Assembly: GCA_047618505.1 (NCBI GenBank)
Contig: JBLHLB010000054.1
Span: 1 to 16,155, forward strand
DNA: 16,155 nt
Source: JBLHLB01 sp047618505
Lineage (GTDB): Bacteria > Planctomycetota > UBA1135 > GCA-002686595
Direction: 5' to 3'
In this document: positions 1 to 7,429 of the stretch, in pieces
Numbering within the stretch: the stretch's first letter is position 1
Layout of the letters: each line of letters opens with the position of its first letter
Position numbers and translations under genes: made by a program
Notes under the pieces: model-generated
What the model was told of the DNA's origin: nothing
The model's database searches: none
The model's input: only the letters and a program-made list of their open reading frames with translations

Positions 1-947
1 TCGATAGCGACATTGAAGGCGAGCTGGCAAACGATGATCTCCTCGATTTTGCGCTGGTCGACGGTGACGTCGCCCTGAGTGCTTTTCGGGGCGGCTGGAG
101 TGCACGCGGAAGTGTGGACCTTGCTGGCATCGGTAAGGACGACTACGGCGCATGGCTTGAGGATCTCTACTTGCGTTGGACGGACCGTGTCCACGGCGAG
201 TTCACCGCTGGTCGATTCAAACCCTTCGTAATGCGTTCTAGCGAAGCGGATCCCGAACACTTGCTGTTTCCGACTCGGACAATCATCGGCACGGCCTTCG
301 ACCTCTGGGATGAGGGCGTTGAATGGCACGGCAATTTCGATGAGTTTGATTGGTGGTTGTCGGCATCCAATCGCGAGGATGATCTCATCGAAGAAAATCT
401 CTATGCGGCGCGGGGGGAGTGGGCCTTCTACGACGCCGCTTGGGAACCGATGGAGGGATCACGGGGCGCGCCCAATCACTTGCGCATGGTCTTTGGCGCA
501 GTGCTTCTCATTGACGACGAGGATGACGCGGGCAGCTACGGTGCCATTGGCGCCGATGCCAATTTCACCCTGGGTCCGTCGAGCTTTGCGGTTGAGTGGA
601 TGGACCTGGAACGGAGTGCCGTGCTCGGTCATTCCGAGGAGGTTGATTTCCCCTACAACACGGCGCCCGGTGGCAAGCCCTGGTCGGTGACCTGGGGGCG
701 CACCCTGGGGGATGACTATCAGGTCGCGCTGCGCGTGCAGGACGCGGGCGACACCCTGGACGCGGGCGACACCAGCGGAACCATGTCCTACGGACTTGGC
801 CTGAATTGGTTCCCCGTGGATGCTCCCATCGGGCTCCTCGGCGAAGTTACGCGCCTAGACCGTGACGAGGGTGAAGACGGTCTTATCCTGCGACTCGGTT
901 TCACCTTCGGCCTGTCGCGTCATGACGAGCCGGTCTATCTGCGCTAG
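1..947 (+). CDS. Phosphate-selective porin O/P-like outer-membrane protein (5' end outside window)
   Basis: The reading frame is open from the first full codon at base 3, so this is the C-terminal part of a longer protein; the GTG at 114 is probably an internal valine. The visible part (about 314 residues) has the alternating aromatic and acidic pattern of an outer-membrane beta-barrel. It contains a stretch like the OprP/OprO family, in which a strand ending LEDLYLRW is followed by GRFKPFVMR, then repeated short strands such as WSVTWGRTL and YGLGLNWF. Family members form outer-membrane channels for anions or polyphosphate; the substrate here is not readable. The last strand (LRLGFTFGL) is followed by a short charged tail ending YLR rather than by a terminal Phe, which is slightly unusual. 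An 18-base tandem repeat lies inside the gene at 741-776. It ends 28 bases before the aminotransferase gene. The family call is moderate, the beta-barrel call stronger. Confidence 0.72.
   Translation, partial: DSDIEGELANDDLLDFALVDGDVALSAFRGGWSARGSVDLAGIGKDDYGAWLEDLYLRWTDRVHGEFTAGRFKPFVMRSSEADPEHLLFPTRTIIGTAFDLWDEGVEWHGNFDEFDWWLSASNREDDLIEENLYAARGEWAFYDAAWEPMEGSRGAPNHLRMVFGAVLLIDDEDDAGSYGAIGADANFTLGPSSFAVEWMDLERSAVLGHSEEVDFPYNTAPGGKPWSVTWGRTLGDDYQVALRVQDAGDTLDAGDTSGTMSYGLGLNWFPVDAPIGLLGEVTRLDRDEGEDGLILRLGFTFGLSRHDEPVYLR
741..776 (+). repeat. Two-copy 18-base in-frame tandem repeat
   Basis: Bases 741-758 and 759-776 are near-identical (16 of 18 bases) and encode DAGDTL then DAGDTS in the porin-like protein. 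The position, between two predicted strands, suggests an extended extracellular loop or turn that arose by slippage. It keeps the frame. Confidence 0.8.
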
Positions 948-975
948 GTCGCCGGGAAAACAAGAGCACACAACG

Positions 976-1860
976 ATGGAGTCTTTTCCGGTCTGGGCCA
1001 ACGGTCAACTACATCCACCCGGCACGCCGGTCTTGTCCGCGGAGGACCTGGGTTTCCTTCAGGGCCTATCGGTGTTCGATTCCGTGCTCTTCGAGGAGGG
1101 CTGTCTCTACTTCCTGGGGCAGCACATCGAGCGGCTCAAGCGGGCAGCCGGAGAGCTCGGCATCGCCTGGCCTCCGCCGTGGGATCCGGAGGAAGCTTGG
1201 CGACAAATGGCCGCGGCGGTGGGGGAGCGCGACTGCATCCTGCGCATGACCCTGACGCGCGGCGTTCCCGGAGAGGGTCCATCGCTTTTTCTCACGGCTC
1301 GGCCCTTGGTGATCCCAGAGGACCCCGGGGTTGTCGTGTTCCTCTCGGGGCGCCGCAAGATCGCCGGCGATCTGCTCGAGGGGATGAAGTCCACCAATCG
1401 TCTGCGCAACGTCTTGGCGCGGGAAGAGGCCCAGGCTGCCGGGGCCTGGGAAGCGATCCTCTTAACCCAAGACGGCGATCTGGCTGAGGGCACCCTCACG
1501 AACATCTTTGTCTTGCGGGATGACGAGCTTGTGACGCCTTCGACGGAACGTGGCTGTCTTTCGGGCATCATGCGCGAGCAGGTTCTCAGCGAGCTAGCCC
1601 GTGAACCGCTTGTGCTAGATGACAGTCGCGAGATTCCGCTCGTGAGTGGACGTGTGGAGGTGAGCGAGATCGCTTGCGCCCAGGAGGCCTTCCTGACAAA
1701 CACATCGGGTCGAATCGTGCCGATTGTCGAAGTGCGCGGACTTGCGGGCGACCCCCATCCGTTGCCCGGAGCCGCCGGGCCTGTGACCCGAGCGCTGCGT
1801 AAGCGAGTCAAGGCCCTGGAGCAGACCTACCGAGCGTCAGAGGATTGCTGCCCGGGGTAA
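976..1860 (+). CDS. Class-IV PLP-dependent aminotransferase (branched-chain aminotransferase / aminodeoxychorismate lyase family)
   Basis: The 294-residue protein has the usual length and layout of fold-type IV PLP enzymes. The N-terminus gives the family's opening beta-hairpin (VWANGQ... then LGFLQGLSVFDSV). The probable PLP-binding lysine is K138 in MKSTNRLRNVLAREEA, followed by EAILLTQDGDLAEGTLTNIF, where E171 matches the conserved cofactor-contacting Glu. The phrase TPSTERGCLSGIMRE then matches the family's phosphate-binding and dimer region. Such enzymes either transaminate branched-chain or D-amino acids, or release pyruvate from aminodeoxychorismate in folate synthesis; sequence alone does not separate these. 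ATG 976 was chosen because the homologous region starts directly there. The frame is open back to 862, inside the porin gene, but that stretch reads as Arg/Ser-rich shadow. A weak AAGAG lies 9 bases upstream. No folate or Ile/Leu/Val genes are adjacent. Confidence 0.9.
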   Translation: MESFPVWANGQLHPPGTPVLSAEDLGFLQGLSVFDSVLFEEGCLYFLGQHIERLKRAAGELGIAWPPPWDPEEAWRQMAAAVGERDCILRMTLTRGVPGEGPSLFLTARPLVIPEDPGVVVFLSGRRKIAGDLLEGMKSTNRLRNVLAREEAQAAGAWEAILLTQDGDLAEGTLTNIFVLRDDELVTPSTERGCLSGIMREQVLSELAREPLVLDDSREIPLVSGRVEVSEIACAQEAFLTNTSGRIVPIVEVRGLAGDPHPLPGAAGPVTRALRKRVKALEQTYRASEDCCPG

Positions 1861-1999
1861 TCTCCGATTCGGTTCCCCGTGTAGCCGTTCCACCCAGGTC
1901 GACCCTAGCAGTCGGATCGAGAACAGCAGCCTCTCGATTGGTCTCCCGGGATCGCCTGGCATGGCGACAGGTTCCCCACGGCGATGTACCTGTAGCTGT

Positions 2000-2021
2000 A
2001 TCTACACTGGATCTACACTGG
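2000..2021 (+). repeat. Perfect 11-base tandem duplication
   Basis: The unit ATCTACACTGG occurs twice head to tail (2000-2010, 2011-2021) in non-coding DNA. It may be a simple slippage product or a paired protein-binding site; nothing else supports a function. Confidence 0.8.
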
Positions 2022-2154
2022 TGGTTCTGGCAACGCAGCCAAGCGATTCGAGGGGGCCCAGCGGGGAGCTGCTGTTCTTGATCGGACTGCTAGCCCTGGG
2101 TATGAATTGCGTGCAATCGGGTCCGCTTGGAGATTTCTGGGGCCACAGAACCCG

Positions 2155-2204
2155 CAGGGACACTTTCTTTGCAGGGTCTCTTCCGGTCCCTGAATCTGTT
2201 TTTT
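2155..2204 (+). terminator. Weak candidate terminator or leader hairpin
   Basis: CAGGGAC (2155-2161) and GTCCCTG (2186-2192) form a 7-bp stem with a 24-base loop. Six bases later comes a run of six T (2199-2204). The stem is short, the loop long and the T-run not adjacent, so it is a poor intrinsic terminator. If real it would end the porin-aminotransferase transcript about 300 bases after its last stop. Confidence 0.25.
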
Positions 2205-2273
2205 GGGTCCCATGGACTATGATTGTGCTCGGCCTTCCCCGGCTGACCCCCTGCCTGCAACACCTGAAACGCC

Positions 2274-3119
2274 ATGATTCTTCCCCTACTTTTGGGCGCC
2301 TTGACGGGCGCTCTGGTTCCCTCGTTCGAAGCCTCCACCCACGAGGCTCCCGCCGCCGTCGTCTTCGAGTCCGGGCATGCGCTGTCCGGATTGTCGGTTC
2401 TTCAGGACGACGAAGAGGAGAAGCCCGACAAACGCCCCGAGGTCAAGAGCCTGATCGAGCTCTTCAAGGCCCACGTGAAGCAGCGTGGCAAGGAAGACGA
2501 CGAAGCCGTCGGCGTGATTGATCAGCTGGTGAAGGAGTTTGCTGAGTCTGGTCCGAAGGATCAGAAGGCGATCATCGACGCCCTTGAAAAGTGCTTCAAG
2601 GAGAAGCGCAAGGCGCTTGAGGATGGCTCCCCCGACAACCGCCTGTTCATGGCCGCTGCAGTTTCCATGGGCTACATGGGGGAGGCGGCAGCGAAGCCTC
2701 TCTCAAAGCTCGTGGACCACAAGAGCCTGCGGGATGATCTCGACCTGCAGCGCAGAATCATTCTCTCTCTCGGGAAGACCGAGAGCGAGAAGTACGTCAA
2801 AGTGCTGATGGACACCCTCAAGCACCATGAGCCCCGCATGCAGGCCTACGCAGCTGAGGCCCTTGCATCTTTTGCAGGGCACGCTCTGGATCTGCGCAAA
2901 GAGGTCTTCCAGGAGGTGCTGAAAATGATGATGGGGGTACGTTCTACGGTGGACACGGATACCCAGGGAACGAACACGGTGGCACAGGATCGCTGGGCAG
3001 TGATCAGTGGACCGATGATTTCCACCTTGCGCTCCCTCTCTGGTCAGGAAATTCGGGATGCACATGAGTGGCAGGCTTGGTGGAACAACAACAAGAAGGA
3101 AGAGTGGGGAACGAAGTAG
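2274..3119 (+). CDS. Secreted HEAT-repeat-like protein
   Basis: The 281-residue protein starts with a short hydrophobic segment (residues 2-17, LLLGALTGAL core) that looks like a signal peptide. An acidic linker follows (about 40-56, QDDEEEKPDK). From about 56 to 220 it is almost wholly amphipathic helix. Pairs such as RLFMAAAVSMGYMGEAAAKPL, LQRRIILSLGKTESEKYVKVLM and RMQAYAAEALASF have the helix-turn-helix hydrophobic spacing of HEAT or PBS-lyase-like repeats. The tail carries EWQAWWNNNKKEEW (265-278), a Trp-rich ending I associate with secreted HEAT-type proteins of planctomycetes. Such solenoids bind partner proteins; no enzyme motif is visible. The next gene begins before this one ends, so the two are probably translated together. 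No clear ribosome site precedes ATG 2274. Confidence 0.72.
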   Translation: MILPLLLGALTGALVPSFEASTHEAPAAVVFESGHALSGLSVLQDDEEEKPDKRPEVKSLIELFKAHVKQRGKEDDEAVGVIDQLVKEFAESGPKDQKAIIDALEKCFKEKRKALEDGSPDNRLFMAAAVSMGYMGEAAAKPLSKLVDHKSLRDDLDLQRRIILSLGKTESEKYVKVLMDTLKHHEPRMQAYAAEALASFAGHALDLRKEVFQEVLKMMMGVRSTVDTDTQGTNTVAQDRWAVISGPMISTLRSLSGQEIRDAHEWQAWWNNNKKEEWGTK

Positions 3120-4948
3120 GCAATTCATTTTCCATACGGGGGGGAAGGCCGCACCTAAGCGGTAGGGGGAACTTCGGTCCCCTGCTGCTGATCCTCCCCG
3201 CCGCCTTCGCGCTGGGCTTCACCATGCGTGCGCTCAATACGGGTTCGTCCAGCGGATTCCAGGGGACCGCCCTTAGCGCAGATGAATCAGCAGATGTGCC
3301 CGATGTGCGAGTCGGCTTCTCCCTGAACGGCTTCAGCGGGAGTGGTTCCATCAGCGGGGATGAAGCGGGCCCTTTCCTTGCGATTCGTTTGACTCCCCTG
3401 GAGGCTGTGCCTGCTGCCCAGGCCTTCCTGGCGATGAGCTGGGGACAGCAGCTTGGACTAGAGCCTGGTGAGCCCTGGCGCTTGGAACTCGAACTGTCGG
3501 CTGATGCGGATTCCCTTGAGTTGAGCGACCTGCGCGTCTTAGACGCCGAAGGGTTGGCCCTCAGCACGCCGGTCCTCGCGAAGGATTCCAAGGATCCCCG
3601 TAGCACTCTTCTGCGAACCTTGGGGAAACAGCTTCAGCCCGGGAATCGCCGGCAGGTCGTGCTCTGGGGACGGGCTCCGGGCGCGCAGGCAAGCCTTGTG
3701 GTTGGAGAGATGGGATCTGGGGAGCAAGGACAGGATCCGGCCACCGTGGACCTAGTCCCGACGAGCTTTGAGGGCGCTGAGATTCCCCGCTGGTTCGTTG
3801 CACCTGGGACGGACCTATCCGTTGGTGAAGTCGGACCTACAGGAACGGATCAAAGGACTAGCCAACATTCTGAGGCTGCTCCTGAATCCCAGGATGGAGT
3901 CGAGCAAGCGGGCCCCGCTGCCCTACGCATCGAAGAGTTGGAACTCGAGTTGGAGCGCCTGCGCACCCACCGTGTGGAGCGCGAGCTGGCGTGGTACCAG
4001 TACAACCGCGCCCTTGCGGACCTGAACATCGATGCCATGGTGGCGGCCTTTGCGGTGGAGAAGGAAGCCCTGCGCGAGGCGGGGTTGATGGCGGAGGAGG
4101 AGCCTGCTGGGGACACTCTTGGGGACACTCTCGGGGATGAGAAGCGCACTGATCGCGAGCGGCAGCTGGAGCGTGGCGTACGCTCCCTGCTTGCTCTGGA
4201 GGGCTTCTCGGGCCTTGACCTGCTCGTCCTCGGCCCCTCCAGAGAAGGGGGCGGCGCCGGCCCAGCTGTCTTCCGCATGCTCGATGATCGCGGAAGGCTC
4301 CTGGGGGGATTGAACGCAGGCACGTTGCGGCTTGAGGCCAGCCACGCGGCGCGCACGATCACCCTAGTGATGGAGGACGGATTCGAGAGCCGCGGTGGCA
4401 ACCGTGTGCCCTTTAGCGGCGGATCTCGGCGGCTCATGATCCCCTTCGTGGATCCCGAGCCCTGGATCAGCGCCCTGCCGGAACTCTTTGGCCCGGAGGC
4501 ACTCGATCGCCAGAACGACGATGGCCTTTGGAACCTTGAGAGGGTACGACGGGACTTCAATCGACTTCTATCCGAGGACACCTCAGGTGGTTGGTGGCGC
4601 CTCCATGGTCTGGGCGGGATCGTGGGGACAAACCTACGCGATGTTCAGTTCGAACAGCTGGGCGAGAACGGGATCGTCCTGCGTCGGATCTTCGCGGACC
4701 GAATGCGCATCCTGGTGGAGAACCCAGGGTTGCTCTTGGTTCTAGAGGACGGAGCAGTGGTGCGCGGATCGGAGAAGACCCCCTTTGTCGAGGGGAGCTA
4801 TCGAATCTTCCTGCCCCGGGCTTTGCTTCCAGATTGGCGCGAGGCCAACCTGCCTGGAATCGAATCCCCTCGGGGGTTGACCGAAGAATCCGCGGAAGAA
4901 TCGACCTCGGACGGCACACCTGGGGACACAAGGCAGCCCGCACGTTGA
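3104..4948 (+). CDS. Membrane-anchored protein of unknown function with duplicated C-terminal module
   Basis: I do not recognise this family. From GTG 3104 the product is 614 residues. One hydrophobic segment (about 24-40, FGPLLLILPAAFALGF) should anchor it in the inner membrane or act as an uncleaved signal. Residues about 50-200 look like an extracytoplasmic beta-rich domain; about 205-270 are low-complexity and acidic. A highly charged helix follows from about 273 to 330 and probably forms a coiled coil (EELELELERLRTHRVEREL). The C-terminus has two related stretches of about 55 residues (from about 407 and 533) that share the pattern LVxEDG...PFxxGSxRxxxP. GTG 3104 is preceded by AGAAGGA only 3 bases away; GTG 3068 and GTG 3080 are alternatives in the same frame. 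Either way the start overlaps the HEAT-like gene. It ends 31 bases before xseA, so it probably belongs to that transcript. Confidence 0.6.
   Translation: MGNEVGNSFSIRGGRPHLSGRGNFGPLLLILPAAFALGFTMRALNTGSSSGFQGTALSADESADVPDVRVGFSLNGFSGSGSISGDEAGPFLAIRLTPLEAVPAAQAFLAMSWGQQLGLEPGEPWRLELELSADADSLELSDLRVLDAEGLALSTPVLAKDSKDPRSTLLRTLGKQLQPGNRRQVVLWGRAPGAQASLVVGEMGSGEQGQDPATVDLVPTSFEGAEIPRWFVAPGTDLSVGEVGPTGTDQRTSQHSEAAPESQDGVEQAGPAALRIEELELELERLRTHRVERELAWYQYNRALADLNIDAMVAAFAVEKEALREAGLMAEEEPAGDTLGDTLGDEKRTDRERQLERGVRSLLALEGFSGLDLLVLGPSREGGGAGPAVFRMLDDRGRLLGGLNAGTLRLEASHAARTITLVMEDGFESRGGNRVPFSGGSRRLMIPFVDPEPWISALPELFGPEALDRQNDDGLWNLERVRRDFNRLLSEDTSGGWWRLHGLGGIVGTNLRDVQFEQLGENGIVLRRIFADRMRILVENPGLLLVLEDGAVVRGSEKTPFVEGSYRIFLPRALLPDWREANLPGIESPRGLTEESAEESTSDGTPGDTRQPAR
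4109..4132 (+). repeat. Two-copy 12-base in-frame tandem repeat
   Basis: GGGGACACTCTT and GGGGACACTCTC lie head to tail and a third partial copy (GGGGA) follows. They encode GDTLGDTLGD in the linker after the coiled coil of the unknown membrane-anchored protein. The length is a multiple of three, so copy changes would keep the frame. Confidence 0.8.
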
Positions 4949-4979
4949 CCGGCGGGCCTCCGCGTGCAACAACAGGGAC

Positions 4980-6497
4980 ATGGCGGCGCGGCGACCCAAT
5001 CGCCCGGCGGGCGAGAGCTCCCCGGGACTCTTTGATCAGTCTCAGGCAGAGACTCCAGGGCGCGAAGCGGATCAGTCGATGCCAGGGGCCACGCAAAGTC
5101 GTTCCCCGGCCCCTGCCGTTCCACAGCAGCCTGTCGTCCAACCGAAACCAGCGGGACCCCAGATCCAGACCCAGACCCTTAGCGTCAGTGATCTGACCGA
5201 GGAACTCACCCGACGACTGGGTGCCCTCGGAACACTGCGGGTGGAGGGGGAGTTGTCGGGGATCAAGCGCGCCGGCTCCGGACACATCTACTTCTCCCTG
5301 AAGGACCGAAGTGCGGCGATTTCCTGCGCGATCTGGCGTAGTCGTGTGTCGCGTGCGGTGGCTTTTGACTTGGAAGAGGGCATGCAGGTGGTCGCCGAGG
5401 GCAAACTCGATGTCTACGCCCCCAGGGGAACCTACTCGTTGATCATCGAGCGCCTGGAGCCGAAGGGAATCGGCGCACTGTTAGCGCAGCTCGAGCGCCT
5501 GAAGACCGAGTTGAAGTCCAAGGGTTGGTTCGACCGTGCTCGACCCCTGCCACTGATGCCACGAAAAATAGGCCTCGTCACCAGCCGGGATACTGCGGCC
5601 CTGCGCGACATTCTGCGCACGCGATCTCTGCGTTGGCCCGGCTATCCTTTGCGTTTGATTCACACTGTGGTTCAGGGAGCGACGGCCGCACGTTCCATCG
5701 CTGCCGCCATCGAACGTCTTGACGCTTCCGGTGTGGATGTAATCGTCCTTGCCCGGGGAGGCGGTTCTCTTGAGGATCTGTGGTGTTTCAACGAGTTGCC
5801 GGTGGCAGAGGCGATTCGAGCTGCCACGGTGCCTGTGGTCTCGGGTGTTGGGCACGAGACCGACGTGACCCTGGCTGATCTCGTAGCCGATCACCGTGCG
5901 CACACTCCGACAGATGCGGCGCAAACAGTCATCCCCGACCGTGCACAGCTTGTGGGTGAGTTGGAGCGACTCGGGGCCTTCCTGATGCAGACCATGGATG
6001 AGCAGTTGTTGCGCCGCGAGGATCGCCTGGGCGACTTGGCGGCACGCCCAGCCCTCGGTGATCCTAGTCGCCTGCTGGGGCAACGGGCGGAACACCTGGA
6101 GGGACTTCTGCGCCGCGCACGCTTTGCCCTTTCAAACAACCTTGCGCAGCAACGCGCGCGTTTGGCAGACCTGCGCGGTGGACTCGAACGTCAATCCCCA
6201 GAATCCCGTATCGCCCGCTGGGAACAACGACTGGCAACGGGAGGAGCGCGCCTGAGCTTGATCGGACCGCGCGCCCTTGAGCGCCGTGAGGAAGGCTGTG
6301 CCCGTGGAGCTGCTTCACTTGAGGCCTACTCGCCCCTGAAGGTGCTGGCCCGTGGCTACTCCCTGACAACCCGTACTTCGGATGGTGCGCCCCTTCGTGA
6401 TGCAAACGACATTGAGGTGGGAGATCAGCTCGAGACACGCTTAGCCAAGGGTTCGGTACGCTCCACCGTGACTGAGACGAAGGCGAAAGACACGTGA
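4980..6497 (+). CDS. xseA: Exodeoxyribonuclease VII large subunit
   Basis: The catalytic subunit of exonuclease VII degrades single-stranded DNA from both ends to short oligonucleotides. The family homology begins near residue 64 (TQTLSVSDLTEELTRRLG). Residues about 66-160 are the OB-fold DNA-binding domain, with GELSGIKRAGSGHIYFSLKD. The nuclease domain has KIGLVTSRDTAALRDIL (196-212), ARGGGSLEDLW (258-268) and VSGVGHETDVTLADLVADHRA (287-307), all hallmark family motifs. A long helical arm rich in Arg, Leu and Glu (about 325-440) is the XseB-binding stalk, and the end has the usual ARGYSLT motif. At 505 residues it is about 50 longer than usual, because of a Pro/Gln/Ser-rich N-terminal tail of about 60 residues. 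AGGGA sits only 1 base before ATG 4980, so the exact start is unsure; ATG 5079 is a later option. xseB is not next to it. The stop overlaps the GT2 start as GTGA. Confidence 0.97.
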   Translation: MAARRPNRPAGESSPGLFDQSQAETPGREADQSMPGATQSRSPAPAVPQQPVVQPKPAGPQIQTQTLSVSDLTEELTRRLGALGTLRVEGELSGIKRAGSGHIYFSLKDRSAAISCAIWRSRVSRAVAFDLEEGMQVVAEGKLDVYAPRGTYSLIIERLEPKGIGALLAQLERLKTELKSKGWFDRARPLPLMPRKIGLVTSRDTAALRDILRTRSLRWPGYPLRLIHTVVQGATAARSIAAAIERLDASGVDVIVLARGGGSLEDLWCFNELPVAEAIRAATVPVVSGVGHETDVTLADLVADHRAHTPTDAAQTVIPDRAQLVGELERLGAFLMQTMDEQLLRREDRLGDLAARPALGDPSRLLGQRAEHLEGLLRRARFALSNNLAQQRARLADLRGGLERQSPESRIARWEQRLATGGARLSLIGPRALERREEGCARGAASLEAYSPLKVLARGYSLTTRTSDGAPLRDANDIEVGDQLETRLAKGSVRSTVTETKAKDT

Positions 6498-7429
6498 GTC
6501 AAGTCGCCGGGCAATCGAATGGCACTTTTGCCGTCGTGGTCAATTGGAATGGCGGCGATGACAACTTGACCTGCGTCGCATCGTTGCGCTCCGAAGGCTT
6601 TGTGGAGTCGCAAGTCATCCTTGTGGACAACGCATCTAGCGACGGATCCATAGAGCGCCTGGTGACCGAATACCCAGACCTCCAAGTGCTCCGGAATGAG
6701 AGCAACGAAGGCTACGGACACGGTGTGAACAAGGGCGTTGCGCGGGCACTGGAATTGGGCGCCAGCCGTGTGTTGCTGGTGAACAATGACCTGAGCTTCG
6801 AGCCCGGGGCTGTCAAGGTCCTGGAAGAGCGACTAGACGAAGCACCGACCGTCGGGATCGTTGGACCACGCATCGTCTATCGAAAGCGGCCAGGTACGAT
6901 TTGGTCGGCGGGGGCGGTTATGACCTATCGGCAGAATCTCTCGACGCTGCTGGGCCACGGCAAGCCCGACGGACCGAAGTATCAATCGACCCTGGCGGTT
7001 GACTACGTTGCTGGAGCTGCGCTTCTGGCTAGGCGCGAAGTCTTCGAGCAAGCGGGATTTCTTGACGGCGACTACTTCGCCTACCACGAGGACTTAGAGT
7101 TCTGTCTGCGTGCGGGGGAGTTCGGCTACGGTGTTGAGTGTGTTGGCGCGGCTCTGGCTCACCACGATGCACACGCCTCCACCGGTGGCGGCTACAACCG
7201 GAGGCGGAAGTACATGATGGCCGTTAACAGCGTGCGCTTCCTGCGACAACACGGCACGGTCTACCGCTGGCTTTCCTTCTTCGCCTTCGATATCGCGACC
7301 TTGCCCCTCGTGTGGTTGTTGCGGGCACCGAGAGGGGAAGGCGCCGCCGTCACTGCCAAGGCGCTAGGCACCTGGCACGGATTGTTGGGACGACGAGTGG
7401 ACGCCGAAGTTGTGCGCGCCCTGGGCTAG
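6494..7429 (+). CDS. Family-2 glycosyltransferase (rhamnosyltransferase-like)
   Basis: This 311-residue protein has the GT-A fold of inverting GT2 enzymes, which move a sugar from a nucleotide donor to a growing glycan on the cytoplasmic side of the membrane. The N-terminal core reads VVVNWNGG (14-21), VDNASSDGS (44-52) and SNEGYGHGVNKG (70-81). NND at 97-99 stands in the place of the metal-binding DXD motif. FAYHEDLEFCLRAGEFGYG (195-213) holds the conserved ED pair of the acceptor or base region. This set is typical of WbbL-like rhamnosyltransferases, but the sugar is not determined. A hydrophobic helix near 257-276 may tie it to the membrane. The GTG start overlaps the xseA stop by four bases (GTGA), which indicates translational coupling. 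The TAG stop shares CTAG (7426-7429) with the stop of the opposing GT4 gene. Confidence 0.93.
   Translation: MSQVAGQSNGTFAVVVNWNGGDDNLTCVASLRSEGFVESQVILVDNASSDGSIERLVTEYPDLQVLRNESNEGYGHGVNKGVARALELGASRVLLVNNDLSFEPGAVKVLEERLDEAPTVGIVGPRIVYRKRPGTIWSAGAVMTYRQNLSTLLGHGKPDGPKYQSTLAVDYVAGAALLARREVFEQAGFLDGDYFAYHEDLEFCLRAGEFGYGVECVGAALAHHDAHASTGGGYNRRRKYMMAVNSVRFLRQHGTVYRWLSFFAFDIATLPLVWLLRAPRGEGAAVTAKALGTWHGLLGRRVDAEVVRALG

Larger units (their letters stand above)
1861..2273. other. 413-base intergenic region
   Basis: I find no convincing gene here; the open frames on both strands give low-complexity, Arg/Pro/Ser-rich translations. It holds an 11-base tandem repeat (2000-2021), a perfect ATTGC-GT-GCAAT inverted repeat at 2106-2117 that could be an operator, and a hairpin followed by six T at 2155-2204. 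It must carry the promoter of the HEAT-like gene at 2274, but I see no clear -35/-10 pair. Confidence 0.6.

Noticed and set aside
862..975. Earlier start of the class-IV aminotransferase
   Set aside because: It overlaps the porin gene and encodes an Arg/Ser-rich stretch outside the family fold.
1107..1811. 234-codon minus-strand frame opposite the aminotransferase
   Set aside because: It is an Arg/Ser/Pro-rich shadow of a clear gene on the other strand.
1961..2521. 186-codon plus-strand frame across the 1861-2273 gap into the HEAT-like gene
   Set aside because: Half of it overlaps the HEAT-like gene in another frame, and the rest is low-complexity with a chance run of Cys, Thr and Arg.
3850..4581. 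243-codon minus-strand frame inside the unknown membrane-anchored gene
   Set aside because: The translation is dominated by Ser, Arg and Pro, typical of an antisense shadow in GC-rich DNA; the plus-strand frame has a membrane segment, coiled coil and internal repeat.
4557..5285. 242-codon minus-strand frame crossing the xseA start
   Set aside because: It spans two plus-strand genes, is Arg/Gly/Pro-rich and matches no family.
5481..6095. 204-codon minus-strand frame inside xseA
   Set aside because: It lies wholly under the conserved nuclease domain of xseA.
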